DNA of 64,000 nucleotides from Chloroflexi bacterium TSY (GCA_019217005.1 JAHBNG010000032.1:62001-126000); one strand, 5' to 3'; positions 8,833 through 18,206 are shown, counted from the stretch's first letter. The notes: a model not told the origin generated them from the letters alone. Program-made: numbers and translations.

Positions 8833-11649
8833 ATGATGAAACGTGCAAAGTCTAAAATATTCATGCGACTCATACTAACGGGATTGATCCTCCTGACGTC
8901 GATTCTACAATTCACTGCTGTTTATGCTACTGAACACTCAAACGCAACAAATCCAAGCACAGTTGCCTCAAATATAGCCGTCTCGAACATGAGCAGCTGC
9001 AATACACCTCAAACCTATACAGGAAGTGGGGCAAATGCTAATGCGATCCAATCCACTGTTGACGATTTTCGTGATGCCCTCGGCGACCTCAATGCACCAG
9101 AACCAGTCAATCAGGTTGATGGCCGTCGCCAGATCAATTGGGACGCAGCGCCAGATACAGTCTCTGCCCCCAATGCATTTCCCGGTGACTTCTTCAACTT
9201 TGGCACCGCCCCAAGAGCGCGTGGGATCGAATTTACAACGTCGGGTAGCGAGCTACAGCTAAGTGCCACAGAAGAATCTGAAGAGGGCATTGAATTTGAC
9301 AACATCAACTCAACCTACTCGTCAGAGTTTACATTCTTCTCTGCCGAGCGCCTCTTTGCCCCAATCGATGAGAACACAGTCGATGTCACCTTCTCTAGCC
9401 CTGGTGATCAGACAACCCGCGCTCTGGTCCGTGGTTTGGGCGTTGTCTTCACCGATGTCGATCTGCCTGATACAACCAAACTGGACTATTATGATGCAGA
9501 GGATAAGCTAGTCCATACCCTCTATGTTCCAGCCGTATGGGGAAGTGAAACCCTTTCATTTGCGGGTGCCGAGTTTTCCACCCCCTGCATTGGCCGAGTT
9601 CGCATTACAACCGGCAACATTGGTCTAGGTGAGAATATCGAAGAAGTGCGGTCGCCCACCGACAACGGGTATGATCTGGTTGCCATGGACGACTTCATTT
9701 TTGGAGAACCGATTCCGATCACCAGTTGTGGATTGCCCATGACGTATGAAACAACAGGCGCGGCACCATCCGACATCGAGAGCGGTGTCGACGCTTTCCG
9801 CACTGCACTGGGTGACCTCAATGCACCGGCTCCCTTTAACAATGTGGATGGTCGCCGACAGATCGACTGGGACGCTGCTCCTGACTTCGTTTCAGCGCCT
9901 AACTCCTTCCCGGGTGACTTCTTTAACTTCAATGCCTTCCCCAGAGCACGCGGGATTGCCTTCTCCACTGAAGGAACAGACTTTCAACTGAGCGCCACGG
10001 CGGCGTCGGGTGCAGGGATCGAGTTCGACAATATCAACAGCAATTATTCCTCTGAATTCCAGACCTTCTCGCCCGAACGGCTCTTTACTCCCATCGGCTC
10101 ACATGTTGTCCGAGCAGATTTCTACAACCCAGCCGATCAGGACAAGGCCGCACGGACAGATGGGTTCGGTGCCATTTTCACCGATGTCGACTTGAGCGGA
10201 AAGACGACGATTGGGTACTACGACGCCGATGGGAAATTGCTCTTCAAACAGGGTGTGCAACCCCAACCGGGCAGCGAAGGACTTTCCTTTGCCGGTGCTA
10301 AGTTCTCCACAAACTGTGTCAGCTTCGTCAAATTGACCAACGGGACGGCGGCACTTGGTGCAACAATCAACGACGATCCGGAAAACGATGTGGCTCTCGT
10401 AGTTATGGATGACTTCATCTTTGGGGAGCCACTCTCTGATACAGTCTGTGGCATGCCGACCATATACACTGCAACCGGCGCAAACGCAACTGCCATCGAG
10501 AATACCGTCGATGCATATCGCAACGCACTCGGCGATCTAAATCCGTTTGAGCCACAAAATTTCCCTGATGGTCATCGCCAGATCAACTGGGATGCTGCAC
10601 CCGATACGGTTTCGGCACCCAACTCGTTCCCTGGCGATTTCTTCAACTTCAACGCCAGTCCGCGTGCCCGCGGCATCGAATTCAGCACAGACGGTGAAGA
10701 TTTGCAGCTGAGTGCCACCGCTGCATCGGGCGAAGGGATCGAGTTTGACAACATCAACAACGGGTATTCGACTGAATTCAACACCTTCTCACCCGAACGA
10801 CTCTTTACAGCAGTCGGCTCGAACGTGGTTGACGCCAGGTTTGTTGATCCTGCCAAACAGATCGGCCAGGCGCTGAGCACAGGATTTGGCGCTGTAATGA
10901 CCGATGTAGATCTAGCAAATGTCTCAAGCCTTCATTACTACGACTTGGAGGACAGACTTGTCTGGGCCCAAAGTATTCCTGCTTTTAATCCGGATGCCAC
11001 TAGCCAAGGGAGCCTCTCCTTTGCAGGGATCAAGTTTGATAGCGCCTGTGTCTCCCGCGTCCGTTTGATCAGTGGCAACACGGCGTTGGCCGACGGTGTC
11101 AGTGACGCTCCTGAGCAGAACGTCGATTTAGTGACGATGGATGACTTTATTTATGGTGAGCCACAACCCGGTGCAGTCAACATCAACGCCAGACTCAAAG
11201 TCACCCGGACAGTTGCAAAATTCAACCCCAAACCGAAAGAGAATGCACCGGCAGGAGTTCTAACCATCAAAGCCGAATTCACCAATATCGGCGATAAGAC
11301 CTTGAAGGATCTGCACTTTGTTGTGACGGCATTAACTCGACGCAACATCCTGCTCAATGCTAATAATGAACCAGGGGGCGTCGGCTCAATTCGTTCCGTA
11401 TTGGCTTCGGAACTAGGTGCAGACAGTCAATGGACTGCTGGCGAGTCGTTCAACGTTGACTTTGTCATCGGATTGAGAAAACTCAGACGATTTAGCTTCT
11501 TCGTGAATGCCAACGGCCTCGTCGGAGACAACGGAAAGGCAGTTGAATCATTGGGATGGCAGTATCACATGAAAGGGGATCCCGAAACTGCCTCGTTAGA
11601 GGAAGAAGACGGTGACCAATCATTCTACTTACCATTGATTACTCGTTAA
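8833..11649 (+). CDS. Secreted protein with three ~240-residue repeats and FYLPLITR tail
   Basis: 938 residues. A signal peptide (basic start MMKRAK, hydrophobic LILTGLILLTSILQF, likely cut after VYA) is followed by three homologous domains starting near residues 55, 303 and 548. Each has a Cys near its start, V-x-x-F/Y-R-x-A-L-G-D-L-N, GRRQI(N/D)WDAAPD, FPGDFFNF, RARGIEF, GIEFDNIN, ERLF, FTDVDL and closes with MDDFIFGEP. A different beta-rich domain (about 795-925) follows, reading LTIKAEFTNIGDKTL, and the last residues are FYLPLITR. An AAGGAG box at 8818 supports the start at 8833 (or 8836). It is probably an extracellular or cell-surface protein. The GRRQINWD repeat domain occurs in other secreted bacterial proteins without a firm function. 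Confidence 0.85.
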   Translation: MMKRAKSKIFMRLILTGLILLTSILQFTAVYATEHSNATNPSTVASNIAVSNMSSCNTPQTYTGSGANANAIQSTVDDFRDALGDLNAPEPVNQVDGRRQINWDAAPDTVSAPNAFPGDFFNFGTAPRARGIEFTTSGSELQLSATEESEEGIEFDNINSTYSSEFTFFSAERLFAPIDENTVDVTFSSPGDQTTRALVRGLGVVFTDVDLPDTTKLDYYDAEDKLVHTLYVPAVWGSETLSFAGAEFSTPCIGRVRITTGNIGLGENIEEVRSPTDNGYDLVAMDDFIFGEPIPITSCGLPMTYETTGAAPSDIESGVDAFRTALGDLNAPAPFNNVDGRRQIDWDAAPDFVSAPNSFPGDFFNFNAFPRARGIAFSTEGTDFQLSATAASGAGIEFDNINSNYSSEFQTFSPERLFTPIGSHVVRADFYNPADQDKAARTDGFGAIFTDVDLSGKTTIGYYDADGKLLFKQGVQPQPGSEGLSFAGAKFSTNCVSFVKLTNGTAALGATINDDPENDVALVVMDDFIFGEPLSDTVCGMPTIYTATGANATAIENTVDAYRNALGDLNPFEPQNFPDGHRQINWDAAPDTVSAPNSFPGDFFNFNASPRARGIEFSTDGEDLQLSATAASGEGIEFDNINNGYSTEFNTFSPERLFTAVGSNVVDARFVDPAKQIGQALSTGFGAVMTDVDLANVSSLHYYDLEDRLVWAQSIPAFNPDATSQGSLSFAGIKFDSACVSRVRLISGNTALADGVSDAPEQNVDLVTMDDFIYGEPQPGAVNINARLKVTRTVAKFNPKPKENAPAGVLTIKAEFTNIGDKTLKDLHFVVTALTRRNILLNANNEPGGVGSIRSVLASELGADSQWTAGESFNVDFVIGLRKLRRFSFFVNANGLVGDNGKAVESLGWQYHMKGDPETASLEEEDGDQSFYLPLITR

Positions 11650-11668
11650 ATCAACTCGATTCGATACC

Positions 11669-11726
11669 CTGCCATAGACAAAAAAGTTCGGTATCTCTAG
11701 ATACCGAACTTTTTTGTCTATGGCAG
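11669..11726. terminator. Perfect 28-bp-stem bidirectional terminator
   Basis: A perfect palindrome with a 2-nt loop centred at 11697, with A6/T6 tracts within the arms (ACAAAAAAGTTCGG and its complement). It lies between the convergent genes ending at 11649 and 11736, so it can stop transcription from both sides. Confidence 0.85.
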
Positions 11727-11735
11727 AACCGTAAT

Positions 11736-12329
11736 CTAAGCCGCTACTGGCCAGACAAGATCGCACGCTTCTTCAGGTATCCAGTGGGCGTCTTTGCCAT
11801 CCCATTTCACGTTGCAGCCAATGGGATTGGTGATCGGGACGCCGATGGCTTGACCAGCCAGATGCTCACCTAGCGCATTATCCAGATCATTGACCGTCAT
11901 TTTGTCGGTCTCGCGTGGGTTGTCGACGCCGCGACCGGTATAGATCAACTTGCGGTCGGCATCGAAGACATAGAAGTGAGGTGTCCGTAGCGCGCCATAA
12001 GCCAGCGCTACCTCCTGTGAATCATCATGTAGATAGACCCAAGGAAAGTTGTGCTCCTTCATGCGTTCCACCATGTGGGGAAAGTCATCGTCTGGGTGGG
12101 TGTTGGCGCTGTTGGCGTTGATGCCGACAAATTGAACCCCCTGTTCGGAATACTTTTGAGCCGTCTGACGTGTCACTTCATCTGAACCGGTGACAAAGGG
12201 GCAGTGGTTGCAGGTAAAAAAGAGCACCAGCACCTTGGCATCAAAGCTGGAAAGACCGTACTCGTTGCCGTCGGTAGCGGGCAGATGAAAATCGAGGGCG
12301 CTATCGCCGAGTTCTAATGTAAAAGCCAT
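11736..12329 (-). CDS. Thioredoxin-like (redoxin/AhpC-TSA type) protein
   Basis: 197 residues. N-terminal redoxin fold with [15 protein letters not shown] and a CNHCP active site ([16 protein letters not shown]), a Cys-x-x-Cys in the peroxiredoxin/TlpA-like position. The middle has [17 protein letters not shown] and [20 protein letters not shown] with the conserved cis-Pro. A third Cys in [10 protein letters not shown] and a fourth near the C-terminus are typical of this family of cytosolic thioredoxin-domain proteins. AGGAGG seven bases upstream of 12329 selects this start over an upstream in-frame ATG at 12365. It is monocistronic and convergent with the secreted-protein gene. The substrate is unknown. 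Confidence 0.85.
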   Translation of the reverse strand: MAFTLELGDSALDFHLPATDGNEYGLSSFDAKVLVLFFTCNHCPFVTGSDEVTRQTAQKYSEQGVQFVGINANSANTHPDDDFPHMVERMKEHNFPWVYLHDDSQEVALAYGALRTPHFYVFDADRKLIYTGRGVDNPRETDKMTVNDLDNALGEHLAGQAIGVPITNPIGCNVKWDGKDAHWIPEEACDLVWPVAA

Positions 12330-12467
12330 CTTGTGCCTCCTGTGAGTAGAGCGATATTTGCTCATCTCCCAAATGTGTGCAATCCATCAATTGGTGGCCA
12401 AAGGTAGCATCGATTGTACACATTTCCGGTAGATGAGCCGCGATATTTGTTATCGTCAAGCTATCGA

Positions 12468-12495
12468 TTGCTGTCGATCGTTATTCTACTATAAT
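12468..12495 (+). promoter_or_regulatory. Candidate sigma-70-type promoter for 12581
   Basis: TTGCTG at 12468-12473 and a perfect TATAAT at 12490-12495 are separated by 16 bp. It lies 85 bp before the start at 12581 and reads in the right direction. Confidence 0.4.
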
Positions 12496-12580
12496 TTGGA
12501 CGATCTTGACAGGAGAGCAAAATAGAACGAGAATAGAGTGTGCAAACTTTATGTGATGTGTAATGTCGAACGAGGTGAAT

Positions 12581-13582
12581 ATGAAAATCCTACGGATGAC
12601 GCTCTTTTTTGTACTGGCTGTTTGTAGTGGACTCTGGTGGACCACTCAACCGACGTTCGCTGCAGCGAATCCATCAAGGTCAAACGAAACCGGAATTGAC
12701 TGTCATGATGGTGTTTGTATCGTTGAGGTAGACTTCGCTCTCCTTGTCCCAAGGTTTGAATTCGATGTTCCATTCATTCAGGAATTTGGCGTGCGAAGCG
12801 GCAATGAATTGGCCTATCTTGCTGTTCCCGTTGACGAGGAACAACGGTACTTCTTGCTTCTTTTGGGCAACAAGGATGCTCTGGAGCTGGCTCATGTCGA
12901 TCCAAACGATGACCCAACTGCTCTTCCCAATCCACTACACTACCGCATGGCATTTGTCATGGCTCCACAAGACACGTTCGCCTATCTGGAGGGCGGGCTT
13001 TCGTTGACATACGATGAGCGTACTTCGTTCATCAACCAATTGTTCAATCCCGCAAATTCGCTTCTGCTCCTACCAGACACGCTCCCCGTCCGCGAACAAA
13101 TTCACGCCAGCGTCGCTGGATTGGTCACTGACAACATATCCGATCTGTTTATCGAAGTGCGTGGCGGTTATCGTCTCAGTGGTGGCCTCCTTGCCGACCG
13201 CGCCGGGTTTGATGCAATCCCTATTTCGATAGAAGGTCTTCTTGCCGTTGGCGGTCACGGATTGGAACTTACGACGAACATCCAATCGGCCATCCAACCT
13301 GGCCGCATCTTCGACAGCGAGTTGGCAGCCGATCTGTTTGTCCCGTTCACGAACGGCTGGTCGGATATGCAACTTTCATTACGAAGCTACGTCGAACTCC
13401 CCATTGCTGGTATCGATTTTGATGGATATACTACGATCGATCGGTCCAGCCTTGCAACCAGCTACGACTCCACAATTGCCACTGTCAATCAAAGCTACGA
13501 TTGGCTCCTCAACCAGACTAAGTCGGGCTATACAGCATTGGCGGATGGAACAAGCGATCTGATCTGGGGGTCATCTCAATAG
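12581..13582 (+). CDS. Secreted protein of unknown function (333 aa)
   Basis: The start ATG at 12581 is preceded by GAGGTG and is better placed than the in-frame ATG at 12563. A signal peptide (MKILRMTLFFVLAVCSGLWW, cut near TFAAA) is followed by a region with two Cys in DCHDGVC, then an alternating beta-like pattern with few lysines and many Asp, Leu and Phe. No catalytic motif is evident. Phrases such as VPRFEFDVPFIQEFGVRSG, LFIEVRGGYRL and LRSYVELPIAG suggest a beta-sandwich or a barrel-like fold. I do not recognise the family. It precedes a decayed transporter relic and may be monocistronic. Confidence 0.75.
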   Translation: MKILRMTLFFVLAVCSGLWWTTQPTFAAANPSRSNETGIDCHDGVCIVEVDFALLVPRFEFDVPFIQEFGVRSGNELAYLAVPVDEEQRYFLLLLGNKDALELAHVDPNDDPTALPNPLHYRMAFVMAPQDTFAYLEGGLSLTYDERTSFINQLFNPANSLLLLPDTLPVREQIHASVAGLVTDNISDLFIEVRGGYRLSGGLLADRAGFDAIPISIEGLLAVGGHGLELTTNIQSAIQPGRIFDSELAADLFVPFTNGWSDMQLSLRSYVELPIAGIDFDGYTTIDRSSLATSYDSTIATVNQSYDWLLNQTKSGYTALADGTSDLIWGSSQ

Positions 13583-13595
13583 ATCAAGGATCCAA

Positions 13596-13947
13596 GTGAA
13601 TGGACGACACTGGATCGCCTTCTGGTTTCTCAGCCTCATCTGGGGTGCATCCTTTATGTTGATCGAGATCAGATTAGAAGCGATGGCACCCTTGATGGTG
13701 GTCGCCTTTCGCATGGTCTGCGGGGCTTTGGCGCTCTGGGCTTTCTAAGAGATCTAAATCCCCTGGTCATGGCTGCCGGTCAGCTAACGGCCAACAGCCT
13801 CTTTATTTGGGTTGCTGTGCTTCTCCTGGAATGGCCGCCCACCAAACAATTCTCCTGGCTCCCATCATCTCCGTTGGGGTGCTCGGTATCGAAGTCATAC
13901 AAAAGTCTAAACAACAGACCTTTTACTTGCCGCTCATTCAGAGGTAA
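13596..13947 (+). pseudogene. EamA/DMT-type transporter relic fused to a YLPLI tail
   Basis: From GTG 13596 one frame reads an EamA-like first helix pair (WIAFWFLSLIWGASFMLIE, then MAPLMVVAFRMVCGALALWAF) and hits a stop at 13746. Further pieces follow in other frames: NPLVMAAGQLTANSL, then PIISVGVLGIE. The last frame ends with FYLPLIQR and a stop at 13947. A real DMT transporter has about 290 residues and ten helices; fewer than half are left. The tail is not a DMT feature and looks like the end of a different secreted-protein gene joined by deletion. Confidence 0.65.
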
Positions 13948-13975
13948 CGACGTATCGTCTGAATCAACGCGGCGA

Positions 13976-14039
13976 GCGTGCAGCGCACTGACCAAGGAGG
14001 GAGAGCCTCCCGAATCTGACCGGTCAGTGCGATGCACGC
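13976..14039. repeat. 64-bp strong hairpin
   Basis: GCGTGCAGCGCACTGACC (13976-13993) pairs with GGTCAGTGCGATGCACGC (14022-14039) with one mismatch, and a second small stem GGGAG/CTCCC sits in the loop. It may be a terminator or a subterminal structure of the adjoining recombinase element. Confidence 0.6.
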
Positions 14040-14216
14040 GGAATCACCCCACAAGATGGTTGCATCTGCGGACCCACTTTCGTTGACCCATGTGCGTTGC
14101 TCAAGTTTGACAAGTTTCAGCCGATCCAGAATGTGTCTGATGCCTACGGAGTCGCCACGCATCGCGCGCCATGTATGGCACAGCATTCTCTCATGCGGCT
14201 CTACTCGATAGTGACC

Positions 14217-16344
14217 GGCGTTCTCTATTACACGCAGTAGACATAAAAGTTAAAGTGGTTGCTGTTGAAAAGTTGATTCAAAGGCATTCTCCAAAGTGGG
14301 ACCCCAAATAGCGGGGTCAGGTTCAGGGATAGCGTAAACAGAATGTGAAGCCATAGCGGCTAAATAATGCTGCTGAATGGTTTCATCGTAGAGCTGTGCA
14401 TAAAGCATGGTGGTATCGATATGAGTGTGCCCCATGAGTTTCTGCAAGGTAGTGATGGGCATAAGGCCACTGTTGAGCAAACGGGTGGCAAAGGTATGGC
14501 GCAAGCGATGAGGAGTGACGCCCTCTAAGTTAGCTTGGGCGGCAAAGGCATGAAGATGGTTGCGCACATAATTGGCTCGAAGAGGTAAGCCATCGCGTAG
14601 TAAAAGCGGGGAATGAGTAGCCAGGTCATCGGTGCGATGTTGCAGATGGGCATCGATGGCAAGAGCAGTGCGTTGGGTAACAGGCAACCGACGGTCACGA
14701 TGGGATTTGGCATCTCGAACGAGCAGAGTCTGTGTATCCGAATTCCAGTCAGAAACGAGCAGAGCTTGCACTTCGCCCATACGTAGCCCAGCATCAACCA
14801 GAATAAGAAACCAAGCACGGTCAAGGAGGTCGGAAGGAGAAAGGCTCTGAGCCGTTGAGTTTAAGACGAACTGTTCAAGTTGAGCAAATTCATGCTGGCG
14901 CAACGGACGAGGTAAGGTAGTGGGTCGTTTGAGACGTTGAATGCGATATAAAGCCGGAGCGATCGACTGGCCACATTCTTCAGCAAAATGCAGAAAACAC
15001 TTGAGGGTACAAATAAAATGATTGATGGTATGGACGGAATACTCTAAGTCACATAGGTGGGTGATGTAGTCTTGGAGATCGCGCCGTCTTAGTTCGGATA
15101 AGCTGGAGAGCATGCGCTGGTCGAGCATCCATTGCCAACCGCGTTGGAGTTCGCCAAGCCACTGAAGGGCTCGTTCCCGCCGATAGAGGGCTTTCCAGCG
15201 TAATTGCTGGTGGAGAAGTAATGAGATGATGGGTTGATGAAGCCAGAGCGGCAATGAGGTGAGACGTTGACGGATCTCATCAGCGGACAAACAGATGCCA
15301 ACAGCTGGCTCCACTGTGCGATGTTCAGAAGGCACAGTATTCTCTGTCTCTATTGCAGATGTCGTTCCTTCAATATCCGAGCATGCGGCTTGGCGAGACA
15401 ACTGCTCCATAGCAGCTTCATAGTCGGCTCGCATATCAGGATTGGCACCATCGATGTAAATCTGGGTCGTTTTCAATTGACTGTGACCCAACCAATGAGA
15501 GAGACTAGGCAGTGGCATACGCGACTCTGCCATTCGTCTGGCGAAGGTATGGCGCAGGCGATGACAGGAGACCTCGTTCTCGGAGAGTCCGGCTTGCTGA
15601 CGGTAATAATCGAGGCGCTCCTGGATTCCGCGGACACTGATGCCTTTGTGACGACGAGTCAGAAACAGATGGCTATCGACTGCATCAGGACGCTCATCCA
15701 TATAGCTCACCAACAGCGCTGTGGTTTCTGGCGTCAACCAGACTCGACGCTCTTTGTTCCCTTTGCCGCGTACGCGCAGTGACCACAGTTCGTCCGGATT
15801 TATGGCAGCTTCAATATCGCCCATCTCTAGTTTCGACACTTCGCCCACCCGCAGGCCAACGTCGAGCATCAAGGCCAACATCACTTGGTCTCTTATCTGA
15901 CCTTGACTCACGCTCCCCCCATAACTGGCGGACGATGCGTTCCGCTATATCTCTGGGAAGATGGCAACCTGTATCCAGTCGGTGTAGACGCCACACCACC
16001 GGGTTTGACCAGCTTTCGTCTTCTGCCTCATCCGCCAAGTAGTCGAAAAATCGGCTCAACGTTGCCACTCTGCGATTGACCGTCGCACTGCTCATCCCCG
16101 CTTCGAGTTGCGCCGTTACAAACGTCGTTATCTCTTGGCGACCTATCTCTCTTGGCCTTTTTTCTATCACCTGGCCAAATTGATTTAGGTCACTTTCGTA
16201 ATGTTTTACAGTTTCGCTTTGCGGAGAAAGCATTCTCACATGGGCACAGAATCCTGTTACTGCGGCGCTAAATTCTTGGTTCATTTTGGCCTCCTAGGGC
16301 TATTTTACCCCTTTTTTGGCCTACTGCGTGTAATAGAGAACGCC
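14217..16344 (-). mobile_element. Tyrosine-recombinase element with 24-bp perfect TIRs
   Basis: A 2128-bp unit bounded by perfect 24-bp inverted repeats (14217-14240 and 16321-16344) starting GGCGTTCTCTATTACACGC and ending with AGTAG. The only gene fills it almost completely, with its stop codon 10 bp inside the left repeat. The same repeats enclose a 155-bp non-autonomous unit at 51822-51976. About 65 bp outside the left repeat (14147-14216) is also related to sequence just outside that second unit (51977-52033), so the true left border may lie further out. Confidence 0.75.
14250..16284 (-). CDS. Double-domain tyrosine recombinase, one frame change at a G6 run
   Basis: From 16284 the first frame encodes a core-binding SAM-like domain (VKHYESDLNQFGQ ... 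MSSATVNRRVATLSRFFDYLA). At the six-C run 15915-15920 (G6 on the coding strand) the frame changes, and the next frame carries catalytic domain 1: GLRVGEV (Arg), GKGNKERR (Lys), HRLRHTFARRM (His-x-x-Arg), LGHSQLKTTQIYI (His, Tyr). After a linker comes a second core-binding domain (SELRRRDLQDYITHL, NHFICTLKCFLHFAEE) and catalytic domain 2: AGLRMGEV, HRDRR, HRLRHTFATRL, MGHTHIDTTMLYA. Both active sites look complete. A joined product of about 676 residues is unusual; normal family members have 300-400. The frame change could be programmed slippage or a mutation. Confidence 0.8.
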
Positions 16345-16353
16345 TCCTCCGCT

Positions 16354-16370
16354 TAAATTTGGATCGACTG
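16354..16370. repeat. MITE-1 terminal relic
   Basis: AAATTTGGATCGACTG matches the MITE-1 right end AAATTTGGATCTACTG with one change. It abuts the right side of the recombinase element, and no left part is found. Confidence 0.55.
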
Positions 16371-16436
16371 AGTCTGAGACCTTGGTTCTCACGGGCAACC
16401 TGAGCGACGCACATTCGACCCATCCAACGAGCGTAT

Positions 16437-17621
16437 CTACTGTCCAAGATATCTCCGTACATTCACACGATGTTCCTCAAACGTTTTGGCAAACACGTGC
16501 CGTCCCCCTTCCTCTGGTAAGGCAACAAAGTAAAGGAAATCGTGATCGGCGGGTGAAAGAACTGCCTGAATACTGCTTAGGCCCGGATTGGCAATGGGAC
16601 CGGGAGGGAGACCGGGATAGAGGTAGGTGTTGTAGGGGCTGTTGACTGAACTATATTCTTCAAGGAAAACTGGCGTTTTCCACCACTGCCCTGTATCGGG
16701 TTGGTAACCCATGGCATATTGCACGGTCGGATCGGCTTCCAGCTTAATGCCCTGGTTGAGCCTGTTGAGATAGACCTGTGCAATAGCAGGACGTTCGTCT
16801 GCAACAACCGCTTCGCGTTCGACAATGCTAGCCAAAGTAAGCACAGCATAGAGATCAAGATCTGTTGCGCCGTTTGCAACTGCCTCTTCATAGACCGGCA
16901 TCACGCGTGTTGCAAATCCATCTAGTTGGCGCGATAGAATATCGGCAATGGTTGTCTCGACCAGTGGAATGTCATAAGTATCTGGAAACAGAAACCCTTC
17001 CAAGCTTGTTCCAGCGGGACGTTGTTGCAGAAAGGGATAACGGGCGGGATCAAGTCCGGTCAGATTTCCCACCTCTACCTGCGTCCGATAGCCTGTAACG
17101 ATGGCTTCGTCAAAGACATCCAGGCTGGCCAGGTGATCGACAATTTGCCCAATGCGCCAACCTTCGGGAATGGTCAGCCGAATACTGTCTGCTGCGGCAT
17201 TTTGCAGCTCATCGACAATCTCTCGCAGCGTCATCGAAGGACTTAGCAAAAAGGTCCCTGCATCCAAACCAGACGCCAACCCATTGGTGCGGACATACGC
17301 TTCGAAAAGAAGATCATCGCCGATTAGACCGGCTGCTTGGAGGTTCTGACCGATGGTGCGAGCAGGCGTTCCAGGTTCGATCACAAAACGTATCTCACTT
17401 GTATCGACACTATAGGGGCGATCTAATTGTGCTTCGTTTGCGAGCAAATAGCCGCTCAGCACCGGGCTTCTGCCGCTGCAAGCTGGGAAAAGGAGGAGGA
17501 GAAGAACAAGAAAGATTTGGGCGTACCGCGTATTGCGTAGTGCATAGCACCAGTTGAGAAATTGGTTGTGCTGCAAGGATTTATCTGTGGATTCGAGGAT
17601 TGGCTTTGAGTGTTCCAACAA
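16437..17621 (-). CDS. mltG: Endolytic murein transglycosylase MltG (YceG-like)
   Basis: 394 residues. One N-terminal membrane helix ([13 protein letters not shown], residues 37-49) anchors a periplasmic LysM-like domain ([21 protein letters not shown]) and the YceG catalytic domain with [20 protein letters not shown] and LASIVEREA, whose Glu is the catalytic acid of the family. The domain closes with [32 protein letters not shown] and [10 protein letters not shown]. It cuts nascent peptidoglycan glycan strands internally and is thought to end chain growth. The listed start is a TTG; no better start with a ribosome site is evident before the helix, so the first residues are uncertain. Confidence 0.9.
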   Translation of the reverse strand: MLEHSKPILESTDKSLQHNQFLNWCYALRNTRYAQIFLVLLLLLFPACSGRSPVLSGYLLANEAQLDRPYSVDTSEIRFVIEPGTPARTIGQNLQAAGLIGDDLLFEAYVRTNGLASGLDAGTFLLSPSMTLREIVDELQNAAADSIRLTIPEGWRIGQIVDHLASLDVFDEAIVTGYRTQVEVGNLTGLDPARYPFLQQRPAGTSLEGFLFPDTYDIPLVETTIADILSRQLDGFATRVMPVYEEAVANGATDLDLYAVLTLASIVEREAVVADERPAIAQVYLNRLNQGIKLEADPTVQYAMGYQPDTGQWWKTPVFLEEYSSVNSPYNTYLYPGLPPGPIANPGLSSIQAVLSPADHDFLYFVALPEEGGRHVFAKTFEEHRVNVRRYLGQ

Positions 17622-17754
17622 ATTGAGTCTCTCTAATAGTCACATTATTTAAACTTCGTACTTTCGTCCGCAATTCTGCCAGAGTAAAAAAGCTTTCAGC
17701 CATCAGCTGGAATCGGGCCTTGTCTCGCTGCTGATTTTTATCCTTTCCTATACT

Positions 17755-17969
17755 CAGTAGATCCAAATTTGGCGTTTTGGGCGATTTTCAGTCGAGATTG
17801 CAGGGATTTTGGAGTCATTTATTCAGATTTCGGTTACAGAAAACAACCTATTTCATATCTGAAAATCGCCCAAATCTAACGCAAAAACTAGATATCGACC
17901 GGCAAATTTGTATTTATGTCAACTGTTTAGCCAGAATTCTCTCTCAAAACCTGAAATTTGGATCTACTG
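17755..17969. mobile_element. MITE-1 complete copy (215 bp)
   Basis: Ends CAGTAGATCCAAATTT and its exact complement. An internal inverted pair (GGGCGATTTTCAG and CTGAAAATCGCCC) adds hairpin potential. The flanks ATACT/AGACT are an imperfect 5-bp duplication. It has the same length as the copy at 48525-48739. No coding capacity. Confidence 0.88.
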
Positions 17970-18033
17970 AGACTATAAAGAATGCTGCGAACGTACGGAG
18001 TTTAAGTGACTTCTCTATAAGAAAATCGAGTGC

Positions 18034-18186
18034 GTACCACAAAGTTTGTAAATGGGGCAGGTTCGCTGACTAAGTGCTTATCCGAAAAGTTCTGTGTCGA
18101 TGCATTCTCGCTCGAGAAGCTGGTCGGATTCACAACCACTTTTCCGATAGGTTCTAAGCAGTCTCCATTTACATACTTTGGGACAC
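18034..18186. repeat. Palindromic repeat (family 5) split by a MITE-4 insertion
   Basis: The left arm GTACCACAAAGTTTGTAAAT is complementary to the right arm around CATTTACATACTTTGGGAC. The uninterrupted form of about 73 bp is at 33173-33245. Here the 89-bp MITE-4 at 18070-18158 sits in its centre. Confidence 0.65.
18070..18158. mobile_element. MITE-4 copy (89 bp)
   Basis: Ends read CTAAG...TTATCCGAAAAGTT and its near-complement ACTTTTCCGATAGGTTCTAAG. The centre shares TTCTCGCTCGAGAAGCTGGT with the copies at 22183-22273 and 44186-44275. Confidence 0.75.
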
Positions 18187-18206
18187 ACTGTCAGAAAATC
18201 TGGCTC

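Larger units (their letters stand above)
17622..18206. other. Gene-free repeat island between mltG and the epimerase
   Basis: 585 bp between leftward genes, made almost entirely of MITE-1 (17755-17969) and a nested pair of palindromes (18034-18186). I see no gene in it. Confidence 0.7.

Noticed and set aside
13938..14186. 82-residue minus-strand reading frame beside the recombinase element
   Set aside because: It crosses a strong 64-bp hairpin and element-related sequence; the composition looks partly coding, but no start signal or family is recognisable.
14217..16344. Integron or prophage integrase explanation for the recombinases
   Set aside because: No attC-like array, no phage genes, no tRNA target; the gene is tightly enclosed by inverted repeats.
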